From Chromatiales bacterium (GTDB lineage Bacteria > Pseudomonadota > Gammaproteobacteria > Steroidobacterales > Woeseiaceae): DNA of 32,507 nt. Where the stretch lies: the NCBI GenBank assembly GCA_024679535.1, contig JAIBDF010000025.1, forward strand, positions 1 to 32,507, in the 5' to 3' direction. Position numbers and translations under genes: made by a program. Below, piece by piece: positions 8,341 through 16,310 of the stretch (position 1 is its first letter; each line of letters starts with the position of its first letter). Under the pieces are notes generated by a model, which was not told where the DNA came from, did not search any database, and saw nothing but the letters and a program-made list of their open reading frames with translations.

Positions 8341-8826
8341 ATGGCAGAGCAGGAACAGGCCGCTGAGAAAACACTGGCCATCAGCAAAATTTACCTAAAG
8401 GACTTTTCATTCGAGTCTCCGCAAGCGCCGGCGGTGTTCAGGCGTTCGGACTGGAAACCGCAGACGAACCTCAACCTGCGCAGTTCACATGCGACCGTTG
8501 ACGGCGACGTTCACGAAATTGTGCTGACCATCACGGTCGAAGCCAAGGACGATGATCAGACGCTGTTCCTGGTCGAAATTCAGCAGGCCGGCCTGTTCGA
8601 AATCGTCGGTTATGACGGCGAGGAATTGGCGGCTATCGCTGGCAGCTTCTGTCCGAATATCCTGTTCCCATACGCTCGCGAGGCGGTTGCCGCGACAATC
8701 CAGAAAGGCGGTTTTCCGGAGTTCGTTCTGCAGCCGATCAACTTCGATGCCCTTTACATGCAATCTAAGCAACAGGCCGCTACGGCACAGGCCGAGGCAG
8801 CGGCCCCGCAGACGGAGACACACTAA
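8341..8826 (+). CDS. secB: Protein-export chaperone SecB
   Basis: A 161-residue cytoplasmic tetrameric chaperone that keeps preproteins unfolded and hands them to SecA. Recognisable family blocks are IYLKDFSFESPQAP near the N-terminus, the VEIQQAGLF strand, and ILFPYARE followed by GGFPEF and LQPINFDALY. The C-terminus ends in an alanine/glutamine-rich tail, slightly longer than in E. coli (155 residues). AGGAA about nine bases before the ATG is a reasonable ribosome site. The downstream gpsA starts 5 bases after the stop. Confidence 0.96.
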   Translation: MAEQEQAAEKTLAISKIYLKDFSFESPQAPAVFRRSDWKPQTNLNLRSSHATVDGDVHEIVLTITVEAKDDDQTLFLVEIQQAGLFEIVGYDGEELAAIAGSFCPNILFPYAREAVAATIQKGGFPEFVLQPINFDALYMQSKQQAATAQAEAAAPQTETH

Positions 8827-8831
8827 TCAGC

Positions 8832-9848
8832 GTGTCGGCCCCGAAAACCATCGCTGTCATCGGCGCTGGTTCCTGGGGAACCGCGCTGGCGCTGCAGTTT
8901 GCGCGCGTCGGCTGCGACGTGCGACTCGGCGGTGTTGTTGAGATCGACCTGCTTGAGGGGATGGTCGACGACCGCGAGAACAAGCGCTACCTGCCCGACA
9001 TAGCATTCCCGGACAACCTGACCGCGTATCCCGACATCGGGGAATGCCTCCAGGGCGCGCGGGATGTTCTCGTTGTGGTTCCCAGTCACGGACTGCGTGA
9101 CACGTTGACCACGATCAAGCCGCTGCTGGGGCCGGACTCCCGGGTTTGCTGGGCCACGAAAGGCTTCGAGCTCAGCACCGGCAAACTGCCTCACCAGGTA
9201 GCCGCCGAGGTGCTCGGCCCCGACTTCCCGGTTGCGGTTTTGTCCGGGCCGACGTTCGCCAAGGAGGTTGGCGCCGGACTGCCGACCGCCATGACGATTG
9301 CGTCGAACGACAATGATTTCGCCCGCACACTGGCTGTCGCAATCTCAAGCGATAACTTCAGAGCGTATACCTCCGACGACATTGTCGGCGTTGAAGTCGG
9401 TGGTGCGGTCAAGAACGCGCTGGCCATCGGGGCCGGTATGTCTGACGGCCTTGGCTTCGGCGCCAACACGCGAATTGCACTGATTAACCGTGGACTCGTG
9501 GAGTTGATGCGCCTTGGTGTCGCGCTCGGCGCGAAAAAAGAGACCTTTATGGGGCTTGCGGGCATGGGCGATCTCGTCCTGACCTGCACGGACAACCTGT
9601 CGCGTAACCGCCGCATGGGGCTCGCGCTTGCCGCCGGCAAGAGCGTTGCCGAAGCGCAGGAAGAAATTCAGCAGGTTGTCGAAGGCGTGAAGGCCGCCAA
9701 AGCCGTACACGATGTTGCCGAGCAGCTTGGCATCGAAATGCCGATCGTCAACCAGGTCTACCGAATTCTCTACGAGGGCATAGAGCCGCGCGAGGCGGTC
9801 GAAGCGCTGATGAGCCGCGAGCTCAAGCCGGAGTCAGAGCAAATCTAA
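8832..9848 (+). CDS. gpsA: Glycerol-3-phosphate dehydrogenase [NAD(P)+]
   Basis: Reduces dihydroxyacetone phosphate to sn-glycerol-3-phosphate for phospholipid synthesis; 338 residues, against 339 in E. coli. The N-terminal Rossmann motif is VIGAGSWGTALA (about 9-20). LSGPTFAKEV and AVKNALAIGAG (with the catalytic-region lysine) and GLAGMGDLVLTC in the C-terminal helical domain are all conserved. It starts with GTG at 8832, 5 bases after the secB stop, so coupling is likely. The secB-gpsA adjacency is the standard gammaproteobacterial order. Confidence 0.96.
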   Translation: MSAPKTIAVIGAGSWGTALALQFARVGCDVRLGGVVEIDLLEGMVDDRENKRYLPDIAFPDNLTAYPDIGECLQGARDVLVVVPSHGLRDTLTTIKPLLGPDSRVCWATKGFELSTGKLPHQVAAEVLGPDFPVAVLSGPTFAKEVGAGLPTAMTIASNDNDFARTLAVAISSDNFRAYTSDDIVGVEVGGAVKNALAIGAGMSDGLGFGANTRIALINRGLVELMRLGVALGAKKETFMGLAGMGDLVLTCTDNLSRNRRMGLALAAGKSVAEAQEEIQQVVEGVKAAKAVHDVAEQLGIEMPIVNQVYRILYEGIEPREAVEALMSRELKPESEQI

Positions 9849-9865
9849 CAAGAAGGGGGGCCGGC

Positions 9866-10810
9866 ATGCGTCGAATGCTGTTCATAACCATTGTGGCTTT
9901 TATCGCAGGTGGGACCGCGCAGGCACAACGCGCCTATGACGTCGACATCCTGGCCGAGACTTTCGGCTTCGACGCCAGCACCCGCAAAACGGTTCCTCTT
10001 GAGAAATTCATGCAGGGCTGCCCGGCGCGCGACTGTATCCCATCGATCGACAGCCCGAAGTACGTTGCGGCGAATGATGCCCGTCATATCGCCGACGATG
10101 ACCTCGTCATTACACTGGCATACGAGGGCGAACACTTCGCCTTCCCGACACGCATCCTGGATCATCACGAGATTGTGAACGGCACATTTGCCGGTGAGCC
10201 CCTGGCCATTACCTGGTGCCCATTGTGCGGCTCCGCGGTCGGCATCGAGCGAACTGTCGGTGACACCGTGACAACCTTTGGTGTGTCGGGGGTCCTGTAT
10301 AACAGCGACCTTGTTTTGTATGACCGGTCAACTGAAACACTATGGGAGCAAATCGAGGCAAAAGGCGTTGTCGGCCCCATGACCGACGAGCAGCTTGTCC
10401 TCGTGCCCGTTTCGATTGCGAGGTGGTCACGGTGGTATTCAAAGCACCCTGACACGCTCGTGCTCTCCACCGATACCGGCTTCGACAAAGACTACTCGGT
10501 GGACCGCTTCGCCGAGTATCGCGAGTCTACTCGCCTGTTTATGCCCGTCAGCGCGGAAGACGATCGCGTGCATGCAAAAACTGTCGTATATGGCTTTACG
10601 ATGGAGAGCGGCGACTTCGCCATTACGGAATCCGCGTTAGCCGACGAGGGAGGCCTCGAGGTCGATGCGGCCGGCAAAAGTGCCGTTGTCACGCTGCACG
10701 AGGACGGCTCGGTGAGCATGTTGCGCGACGGCGAGACGCTCCATCCGATACGTCTCTTCTGGTTTGCGTGGTACACATTCCATCCAGAGACGCAGCTGGT
10801 GATGCGATGA
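9866..10810 (+). CDS. DUF3179 domain protein, exported
   Basis: A 314-residue protein with a signal peptide (residues 1-20, ending GTAQA) and a DUF3179 domain. The domain signature is ITWCPLCGSAVG (around 113-124), followed by TFGVSGVLYNSDLVLYDR and ETLWEQI. The two cysteines in WCPLC could bind metal or be redox active, but the family has no established function. AAGAAGGGGGG just before the ATG is a strong ribosome site. It follows gpsA by 17 bases and overlaps the YkvI-like gene as ATGA, so it is probably translated together with that membrane protein. Confidence 0.87.
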   Translation: MRRMLFITIVAFIAGGTAQAQRAYDVDILAETFGFDASTRKTVPLEKFMQGCPARDCIPSIDSPKYVAANDARHIADDDLVITLAYEGEHFAFPTRILDHHEIVNGTFAGEPLAITWCPLCGSAVGIERTVGDTVTTFGVSGVLYNSDLVLYDRSTETLWEQIEAKGVVGPMTDEQLVLVPVSIARWSRWYSKHPDTLVLSTDTGFDKDYSVDRFAEYRESTRLFMPVSAEDDRVHAKTVVYGFTMESGDFAITESALADEGGLEVDAAGKSAVVTLHEDGSVSMLRDGETLHPIRLFWFAWYTFHPETQLVMR

Positions 10811-11904
10811 GCGGGAACACGATCTTCCAACGGTGGCTGCTCCCCGGCTTCCTGTTTCAGTCCGTGATCATTGGCGGTGGCTACGCGACCGGGCGTGAGC
10901 TTGTGGAGTTTTTCCTTTCGGCCGGCCCGCTGGGGGGGCTGGTCAGCATACTGATCGTGACGGTCGTATTTAGTGTCTGCATGGCGATTGGTTTCGAGCT
11001 GTCGCGCCTGACGCAAGCATACGATTACCGCACGTTCTGCAAGCAGCTGCTCGGTCGCGCATGGGTTATCTACGAGATTCTCTTCGTTGCGCTGGTACTG
11101 CTGATTCTCGCGGTCCTGGGCGCCGCCTCCGGCGAGCTCGTCAGCACACACTTCGGCGTACCGCCTGTCGTCGGCACCATTACCCTGATGGCACTCATCG
11201 GGCTGCTGGTCTTCTGGGGTACGTCGGTTATTGAAAAGGCGCTCGCCGGGTGGTCGTTTCTGCTGTACGCCGTTTACGCCGTGCTGATCTTCGCGTACCT
11301 GTCGAAGTTCGGTCATAAGCTTCCGGCGATTCTGGCGGCTGACGATTTGAGCGGCCCGTGGGTGCTTAGCACGATTCGCTATACCGGCTATTCGCTCACG
11401 GCGATCACGATGATCCTGTTCTGCGTCCGGCACATGGAAAGTCGGCGCGACGCCTTTATTGCGGGCGCGTTTGCAGGCCCTATTGGCATGCTCCCGGCGA
11501 TATTATTCCTGCTCGGCATGAGTACCAGCTATCCGGAGATACTCGAGGTGCCGGTTCCGGCTGACTACATGATGCAGCAACTGAGTCTTGGCTGGATGAC
11601 GCTGCTTTTTTATATCGTTGTGTTCGGCACTTTTGTCGAAACGGGCACGGCGCTTATTCACTCGATCAACGAGCGCATCGACCACGTGTTTCTCGAAAAA
11701 TCCCTGCAGATGCCGCGCTGGCTCCGGCCGGCGATTGCCCTCGTTACGCTGTTCATTGCCGTGGTCCTGGCTGACCGGTTTGGCATCATCAACCTGATTG
11801 CCAAGGGCTATGGCTCCCTGACCTGGGCATTCCTGCTGGTTATTTTCGTGCCGCTGGTAACGGTGGGGGTTTGGCGAATCTCGCAAGCACGCGACATAGC
11901 GTAG
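10807..11904 (+). CDS. YkvI-like membrane protein (APC-fold transporter)
   Basis: A 365-residue integral membrane protein with about ten hydrophobic segments. I start at ATG 10807, which overlaps the DUF3179 stop (ATGA), rather than the upstream ATG at 10768. The N-terminal GGGYATGRELVEFF segment is characteristic of the YkvI group, distant relatives of the amino acid/sodium symporters with the LeuT-type fold. The unwound glycine-rich first helix fits a substrate or ion site. The substrate is unknown. The overlap with the DUF3179 gene suggests the two work together. Confidence 0.82.
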   Translation: MSGNTIFQRWLLPGFLFQSVIIGGGYATGRELVEFFLSAGPLGGLVSILIVTVVFSVCMAIGFELSRLTQAYDYRTFCKQLLGRAWVIYEILFVALVLLILAVLGAASGELVSTHFGVPPVVGTITLMALIGLLVFWGTSVIEKALAGWSFLLYAVYAVLIFAYLSKFGHKLPAILAADDLSGPWVLSTIRYTGYSLTAITMILFCVRHMESRRDAFIAGAFAGPIGMLPAILFLLGMSTSYPEILEVPVPADYMMQQLSLGWMTLLFYIVVFGTFVETGTALIHSINERIDHVFLEKSLQMPRWLRPAIALVTLFIAVVLADRFGIINLIAKGYGSLTWAFLLVIFVPLVTVGVWRISQARDIA

Positions 11905-11961
11905 CGATTTTGAGATCGTCTACTAAACTCATAATAAAACCAAAATAGAGGGGCGCTCAAA

Positions 11962-13449
11962 ATGGACCGACGTAAGTTCTGCAAGACTACGGTGGCAGCC
12001 GGCATTGCTGCTTCATTTCCCGTGCTCACCGCGTGTGGCGACAAAGTACCGGCCGCGACTGAAGCGAACACCAGCATCATGGGTATTTCCCTCGACGGCG
12101 CCGAGATAGAACTCGAAAGGGCTGCTATCAAAGAGCTGGGCGATGCGCTGACCGGACCTGTCATGTTGTCCGGGCATCCGGATTACGACGGCGCCCGCCG
12201 CATCTGGAATGGCATGCACGACAAGCGACCGGCACTCATCGCGCGCTGCCTGTCGAATGAAGATGTCGCACACGCAGTCACGTTTGCTCACGAGCGCAAC
12301 CTGCTTACCGCGATCCGCGGTGGTGGTCACAGCTGGCCTGGCAAGTCCGTTTGTGACGATGGCCTGATGATCGACCTGTCTGCCATGCACAACGTAGAGG
12401 TCGATGCGGCCGCGAAGTGTGCGTTCACGGGTGGCGGCGCGTTGCTCGGTCATCTCGATGACGCGGCTCTGCCGCATGGGCTGGTAACGACAGCTGGCGT
12501 CGTATCGCATACCGGCGTCGGCGGTTACACAACCGGCGGCGGCTTTGGGCGGCTCAATCGCAAGTACGGCCTGACAATCGACAACCTTATTGGCGCAGAA
12601 GTCATCACAGCCGATGGGCAGACTCTCCGGGTAAGCGCCGACAACGAACCCGATCTCTTCTGGGCCATCCGCGGCGGTGGCGGCAACTTCGGTGTTGTCA
12701 CGCAGTTTGATTTCCAGTTACACGAATTCGATCGCAACGTGCTGTCCGGTATGATCGTCTGGCCAATCGCGCAGGCGCGTGACGTACTCGAATTCTATGC
12801 CGAGTGGCAGGGTCGCCTGTCGCGCGAGATGTACACAGGGCCGGCAATGATCACGCACCCTGAACTGGGCAATGTCATCGCGATGGAGGTTGTCTACAAC
12901 GGTGATCCGGCTCAGGGAGAGAAAGAACTGGCACCTCTGCGGGCGCTCGGCACACCCGTCGTCGACGGTGTCATGATGCAGGATTACAAAGTCATGCAGA
13001 CCCAGGAAGACGCAGCTGTGGCACACGGCATTCGCTCCTACGCAAAGAACGCAATGATCGGCGAGTTTACCCAGGGCTTGGTCGACGACATGGTCGATGC
13101 TTACATCGCTGATCCGCGCGCCGCGATATTCACGCATACCTGCGGCGGCGCGGTCGGCGACTTCAGCGAGACCGATACCGCGTTCCCGCATCGCAATGCG
13201 CAGACCATGATCGTGTTCTTCACGGGCTGGATGGACCCGGCGGAGGATGAGGAAGGCAAGGCCTTGTGCCGCCAATGGCATGCGGCGCTCGAACGGCATT
13301 CGGGCGGCTACTACGACAACATCGAGCAGGAAGGCGACACGCGTGTCGCCCGCAACTTTGGCCCTAACTACGAGCGCCTGCGGCAGATCAAGTCACAGTA
13401 CGACCCGGATAACCTGTTCCGATTGAACAGCAATATCGCGCCGGCCTAG
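11962..13449 (+). CDS. FAD-linked oxidase (BBE-like), Tat-exported lipoprotein
   Basis: A 495-residue flavoprotein of the PCMH/berberine-bridge family. The N-terminus carries a twin-arginine motif (RRKFCK, residues 3-8) and a lipobox-like LTAC ending at Cys25, so it is probably exported folded and lipid-anchored. The FAD domain has RGGGHSW with His123, the usual 8-alpha-histidyl FAD attachment, then GVGGYTTGGGFG and KYGLTIDN. The cysteine that makes a second flavin bond in berberine-bridge enzymes is absent at about 181. The BBE C-terminal signature (YDPDNLF, then N near the end) is present. Substrate unknown; sugars, alcohols or aromatics are typical. GAGGGG precedes the ATG. Its stop overlaps the convergent trmL stop. 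Confidence 0.88.
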   Translation: MDRRKFCKTTVAAGIAASFPVLTACGDKVPAATEANTSIMGISLDGAEIELERAAIKELGDALTGPVMLSGHPDYDGARRIWNGMHDKRPALIARCLSNEDVAHAVTFAHERNLLTAIRGGGHSWPGKSVCDDGLMIDLSAMHNVEVDAAAKCAFTGGGALLGHLDDAALPHGLVTTAGVVSHTGVGGYTTGGGFGRLNRKYGLTIDNLIGAEVITADGQTLRVSADNEPDLFWAIRGGGGNFGVVTQFDFQLHEFDRNVLSGMIVWPIAQARDVLEFYAEWQGRLSREMYTGPAMITHPELGNVIAMEVVYNGDPAQGEKELAPLRALGTPVVDGVMMQDYKVMQTQEDAAVAHGIRSYAKNAMIGEFTQGLVDDMVDAYIADPRAAIFTHTCGGAVGDFSETDTAFPHRNAQTMIVFFTGWMDPAEDEEGKALCRQWHAALERHSGGYYDNIEQEGDTRVARNFGPNYERLRQIKSQYDPDNLFRLNSNIAPA

Positions 13450-13910
13450 CGCCCCCCGGGGAAGCCCAGTTGGCGCCATGCCTCGAAGACAACAACCGCA
13501 GCCGAGTTTGAAAGATTAAGGCTGCGGTTGCCTTCCTGCATGGGAAGGCGGAGGCGTTGCCCAGACGGCAGCTGGTCAAGCACGGTCTGCGGCAGCCCGC
13601 GGGTTTCCGGGCCGAACAGCAGCGCATCACCTTCCTGGAATCGCGCCTCGTCGTAGCGCGTCGAGTTCCGCGTGGACAACGCAAACAAACGCGGATCACC
13701 CAGCGCCTCAAGGCAGGCGTCCAGGGATTCGTGCGTGCGCACGGTAACGAACTCGCGGTAATCGAGACCCGCCCGGCGCAGACGCTTTTCGTCGAGGTCG
13801 AAGCCGAGCGGTTTCACCAGGTGCAGGTCTGTGCCGGTATTCGCACATAATCGAATTATGTTGCCCGTGTTCGGGGGAATCTCGGGTTCGTAAAGAATGA
13901 TGGAAAACAT
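13446..13910 (-). CDS. trmL: tRNA (cytidine/uridine-34-2'-O)-methyltransferase
   Basis: A 154-residue SPOUT-class enzyme that methylates the wobble ribose of certain leucine tRNAs. The start is ATG 13910-13908, because the conserved N-terminus MFSIILYEPEIPPNTGN begins there; the longer frame to 14117 is antisense to the dihydroorotate dehydrogenase. The knot motifs FGPETRGLP and LPMQEGNRSLNLSNS are intact. Length is near the E. coli enzyme (157). The gene is divergent from pyrD with only 21 bases between starts, and convergent with the FAD oxidase gene. Confidence 0.95.
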   Translation of the reverse strand: MFSIILYEPEIPPNTGNIIRLCANTGTDLHLVKPLGFDLDEKRLRRAGLDYREFVTVRTHESLDACLEALGDPRLFALSTRNSTRYDEARFQEGDALLFGPETRGLPQTVLDQLPSGQRLRLPMQEGNRSLNLSNSAAVVVFEAWRQLGFPGGR

Positions 13911-13931
13911 TTGAGGTAGAATGCCGCCGCG

Positions 13932-14861
13932 ATGGCTAACAATCCACTCCATACTGAATTCTGCGGACTGTCGATGGCCTCCCCGATCGTGCTGCTGTCC
14001 GGTTGCGTCGGTTTTGGCGAGGAGTACACCCGCATCGAGGGCTTCTCCAACGGCGACGTCGGTGCCGTTTGCCTGAAAGGCACAACCGGCGATGCGCGCC
14101 TCGGCAACGCCCCGCACCGGGTGTACGAGACCCCCGACGGCATGCTCAATGCTATCGGCCTGCAGAACCCCGGGGTGGATAAGGTTGTCGATGCCATCCT
14201 GCCCGGCCTCGATTTTTCGGAAACCCGCTTCATCGCCAACGTGTCCGGCTCGACGGTCGAAGAATACGAGCGGGTGACGGAGCGCTTCGAGGATTCGGAT
14301 ATCGACGCGATCGAAATCAACATCTCCTGCCCGAACGTTAAGGAAGGCGGCGTGGCGTTTGGCAACGACCCCGAGATGTCCGCCCGCGTGGTTGCGGCCT
14401 GTCGCAGGAAAACCAGCAAACCACTGATCACCAAGCTGTCACCCAACCAGACGGACATTCAGACCAACGCCCGACTGTGTGTCGAGGCGGGTACGGATGG
14501 TTTCGCGGTCATCAATACCCTGATGGGTATGGCGATCGATGCCGCGACGCGCAGACCTGTCATCGGCAATCTCCAGGGCGGCCTCTCGGGTCCTGCGATC
14601 AAGCCGATCGCGCTACTAAAAGTGCACCAGGTGTACCAGGTTGCGAAAAACCACAACGTGCCGATCATCGGGCAGGGCGGTATCACGACCCCTGCTGATG
14701 CGATCGAATTCATGATTGCCGGCGCTTCGGCCGTTGGCGTGGGAACGGCGTTGTTCTACGACCCACTTGTATGCAAGAAGATCAACGCCGGGCTTGCCGA
14801 CTACGTTACGTCCAGCCAGTTCTCTTGTGTCAGCGAGCTGGTCGGATCGCTGGAGACTTAG
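13932..14861 (+). CDS. pyrD: Dihydroorotate dehydrogenase, class 1B type
   Basis: A 309-residue FMN barrel enzyme for the fourth step of pyrimidine synthesis. GAVCLKGTT (Lys49) and NISCPNVKEGG place the catalytic base as Cys133, which marks class 1; sequence style (GCVGFGEEY, IGLQNPGVD, NLQGGLSGPAIKP, GQGGITTPADA) fits class 1B. Class 1B enzymes normally pair with PyrK, an iron-sulfur/FAD subunit passing electrons to NAD. No pyrK is next to it here, so its electron acceptor is open; pyrK could lie elsewhere. No ribosome site is visible at normal distance, and TAGAAT at 13917-13922 would give a very short leader. A related dihydropyrimidine dehydrogenase domain is the main alternative. Confidence 0.85.
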   Translation: MANNPLHTEFCGLSMASPIVLLSGCVGFGEEYTRIEGFSNGDVGAVCLKGTTGDARLGNAPHRVYETPDGMLNAIGLQNPGVDKVVDAILPGLDFSETRFIANVSGSTVEEYERVTERFEDSDIDAIEINISCPNVKEGGVAFGNDPEMSARVVAACRRKTSKPLITKLSPNQTDIQTNARLCVEAGTDGFAVINTLMGMAIDAATRRPVIGNLQGGLSGPAIKPIALLKVHQVYQVAKNHNVPIIGQGGITTPADAIEFMIAGASAVGVGTALFYDPLVCKKINAGLADYVTSSQFSCVSELVGSLET

Positions 14862-14912
14862 GGCGACTCAGCGGATCGGCTTCATGGTCGGCGAGCTTGT
14901 TGATGCGCGCAC

Positions 14913-16310
14913 TCAATCGATGTGCAGCGCCTTCATCTTGCGCGCGAGGGTGTTGCGGCCCCAGCCAAGCAGCTTGGCGGCGTCCTGACGATGACCGTTT
15001 GTCTTTGCCATTGCGATTTCGATCAGCGTCTTTTCGAATTCGGGGAGCGCCGTGTCGAGCAGTGGCTGTTCACTCCTGGTTATCTGCCCCTCGGCCCACG
15101 CGGCCAGCACCCGGGTCCATTCTTTCGCCCCGCGTTTTAACGATTCGCTGCCGCCGAGGTCGCTGGGTATGTCCTGCGACGAGATGACGCTGCCCGGCGC
15201 GGTTACCGTTAATCGCCGTGCCGCGTTGACCAGCTGCCGCACGTTCCCGGGCCAGCTGAAGGCCTGCAGTGTTTCGATCGCATCAGCATCCAGGCTCTTG
15301 GGTGGTGCGCCCAGCTCCTGGCCGGCCTCGGCGAGGTAGTGCTGCAGCAGTAGCGGGATATCCTCACGGCGATGCCGCAGTGGCGGCGTGTTGATGCGGA
15401 TGACATTGAGGCGGTGATAGAGGTCTTCGCGGAAGCGCGACTCCTTAACGGCACGCGCGAGATCCTGGTTGGTTGCCGCGATCACACGCACATCGACCTT
15501 TATCGCCGCTTGACCGCCGACACGATAGAACTCGCTTTCAGCCAGCACACGGAGCAGGCGCGTCTGCAGGCCGGGCGACATGTCACCGATTTCATCGAGG
15601 AACAGGGTGCCGCCGTTGGCCTGCTCGAAGCGACCGATGCGGCGAGCGTCCGCACCGGTGAACGCGCCCTTCTCGTGACCGAACAGCTCGGACTCGAGCA
15701 GCTCGGCTGCAATCGCTGAAGTGTTCAGCGCCACAAACGGCTTGTTGGCACGCGGACTGTGGTCGTGCAGCGCCCGGGCCACGAGCTCTTTACCGGTGCC
15801 GGACTCGCCGGTGATCAGCACGGTCATACTGGAGCCTGACAAGCGGCCGATTGAGCGGAACACCTCCTGCATCGCTGGTGCCTGTCCGATCATTGACGCC
15901 ATTTGGCCGGGTGGTTCGTCCGCTTCTGACTCTACGCCGTTTAGCCGCGCGGCCTTGTGCACCAGGTCGACAGCCTCGTCGATATCGAAGGGCTTGGGCA
16001 AATATTCGAAGGCGCCGCCCTTGTAGGCAGCAACCGCGTTTTCGAGATCGGAGTGCGCTGTGATCACGATAATGGGCAGGTCCGGGCAGGTGGTTCGGAG
16101 TCTATCGAGTAACGCGAGACCACTCATGCCCGGCATGCGCACGTCAGTAATCAAAACATCGGGCTCGCCGCCCGCGATCGCCTCGAGCAGGTGTTCGGCG
16201 CGCTCAAAACTGCGCGTTTCCATGTCGGCCTGCTTAAGCGACTTCTCAAGCACCCAGCGAACGGACTGGTCGTCGTCGACAATCCAGACATTTAGCGGAC
16301 GCTTAGCCAA
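14913..16310 (-). CDS. glnG: Nitrogen regulation response regulator NtrC
   Basis: A 465-residue sigma-54 activator. The receiver domain has VDDD at 11-14 and the phospho-acceptor Asp56 (TDVRMPG). The AAA+ domain has Walker A GESGTGKE, the sigma-54 contact loop GAFTGA, FLDEIGD and a WPGNVRQL segment. A Fis-type helix-turn-helix ends the protein ([19 protein letters not shown]). The first codon is TTG at 16310-16308, overlapping the ntrB stop region by 8 bases, with AGGTG seven bases upstream as ribosome site; homologues start at this point. With NtrB it should control glnA, whose promoter carries matching sites at 19554-19601. Confidence 0.95.
   Translation of the reverse strand: MAKRPLNVWIVDDDQSVRWVLEKSLKQADMETRSFERAEHLLEAIAGGEPDVLITDVRMPGMSGLALLDRLRTTCPDLPIIVITAHSDLENAVAAYKGGAFEYLPKPFDIDEAVDLVHKAARLNGVESEADEPPGQMASMIGQAPAMQEVFRSIGRLSGSSMTVLITGESGTGKELVARALHDHSPRANKPFVALNTSAIAAELLESELFGHEKGAFTGADARRIGRFEQANGGTLFLDEIGDMSPGLQTRLLRVLAESEFYRVGGQAAIKVDVRVIAATNQDLARAVKESRFREDLYHRLNVIRINTPPLRHRREDIPLLLQHYLAEAGQELGAPPKSLDADAIETLQAFSWPGNVRQLVNAARRLTVTAPGSVISSQDIPSDLGGSESLKRGAKEWTRVLAAWAEGQITRSEQPLLDTALPEFEKTLIEIAMAKTNGHRQDAAKLLGWGRNTLARKMKALHID

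Noticed and set aside
10492-11433. 313-codon open frame on the minus strand
   Set aside because: Antisense to the DUF3179 and YkvI-like genes; its composition (Gln/Arg/Asp-rich) is that of a shadow.
11691-11707. CACGTG core as a third parS
   Set aside because: Only the six-base core matches; the flanking arms do not fit TGTT or AACA, and it is 20 kb from recF.
11910-11935. TTGAGA and CATAAT as promoter of the FAD oxidase
   Set aside because: Both hexamers are good, but the spacing is only 14 bases, too short for sigma-70.
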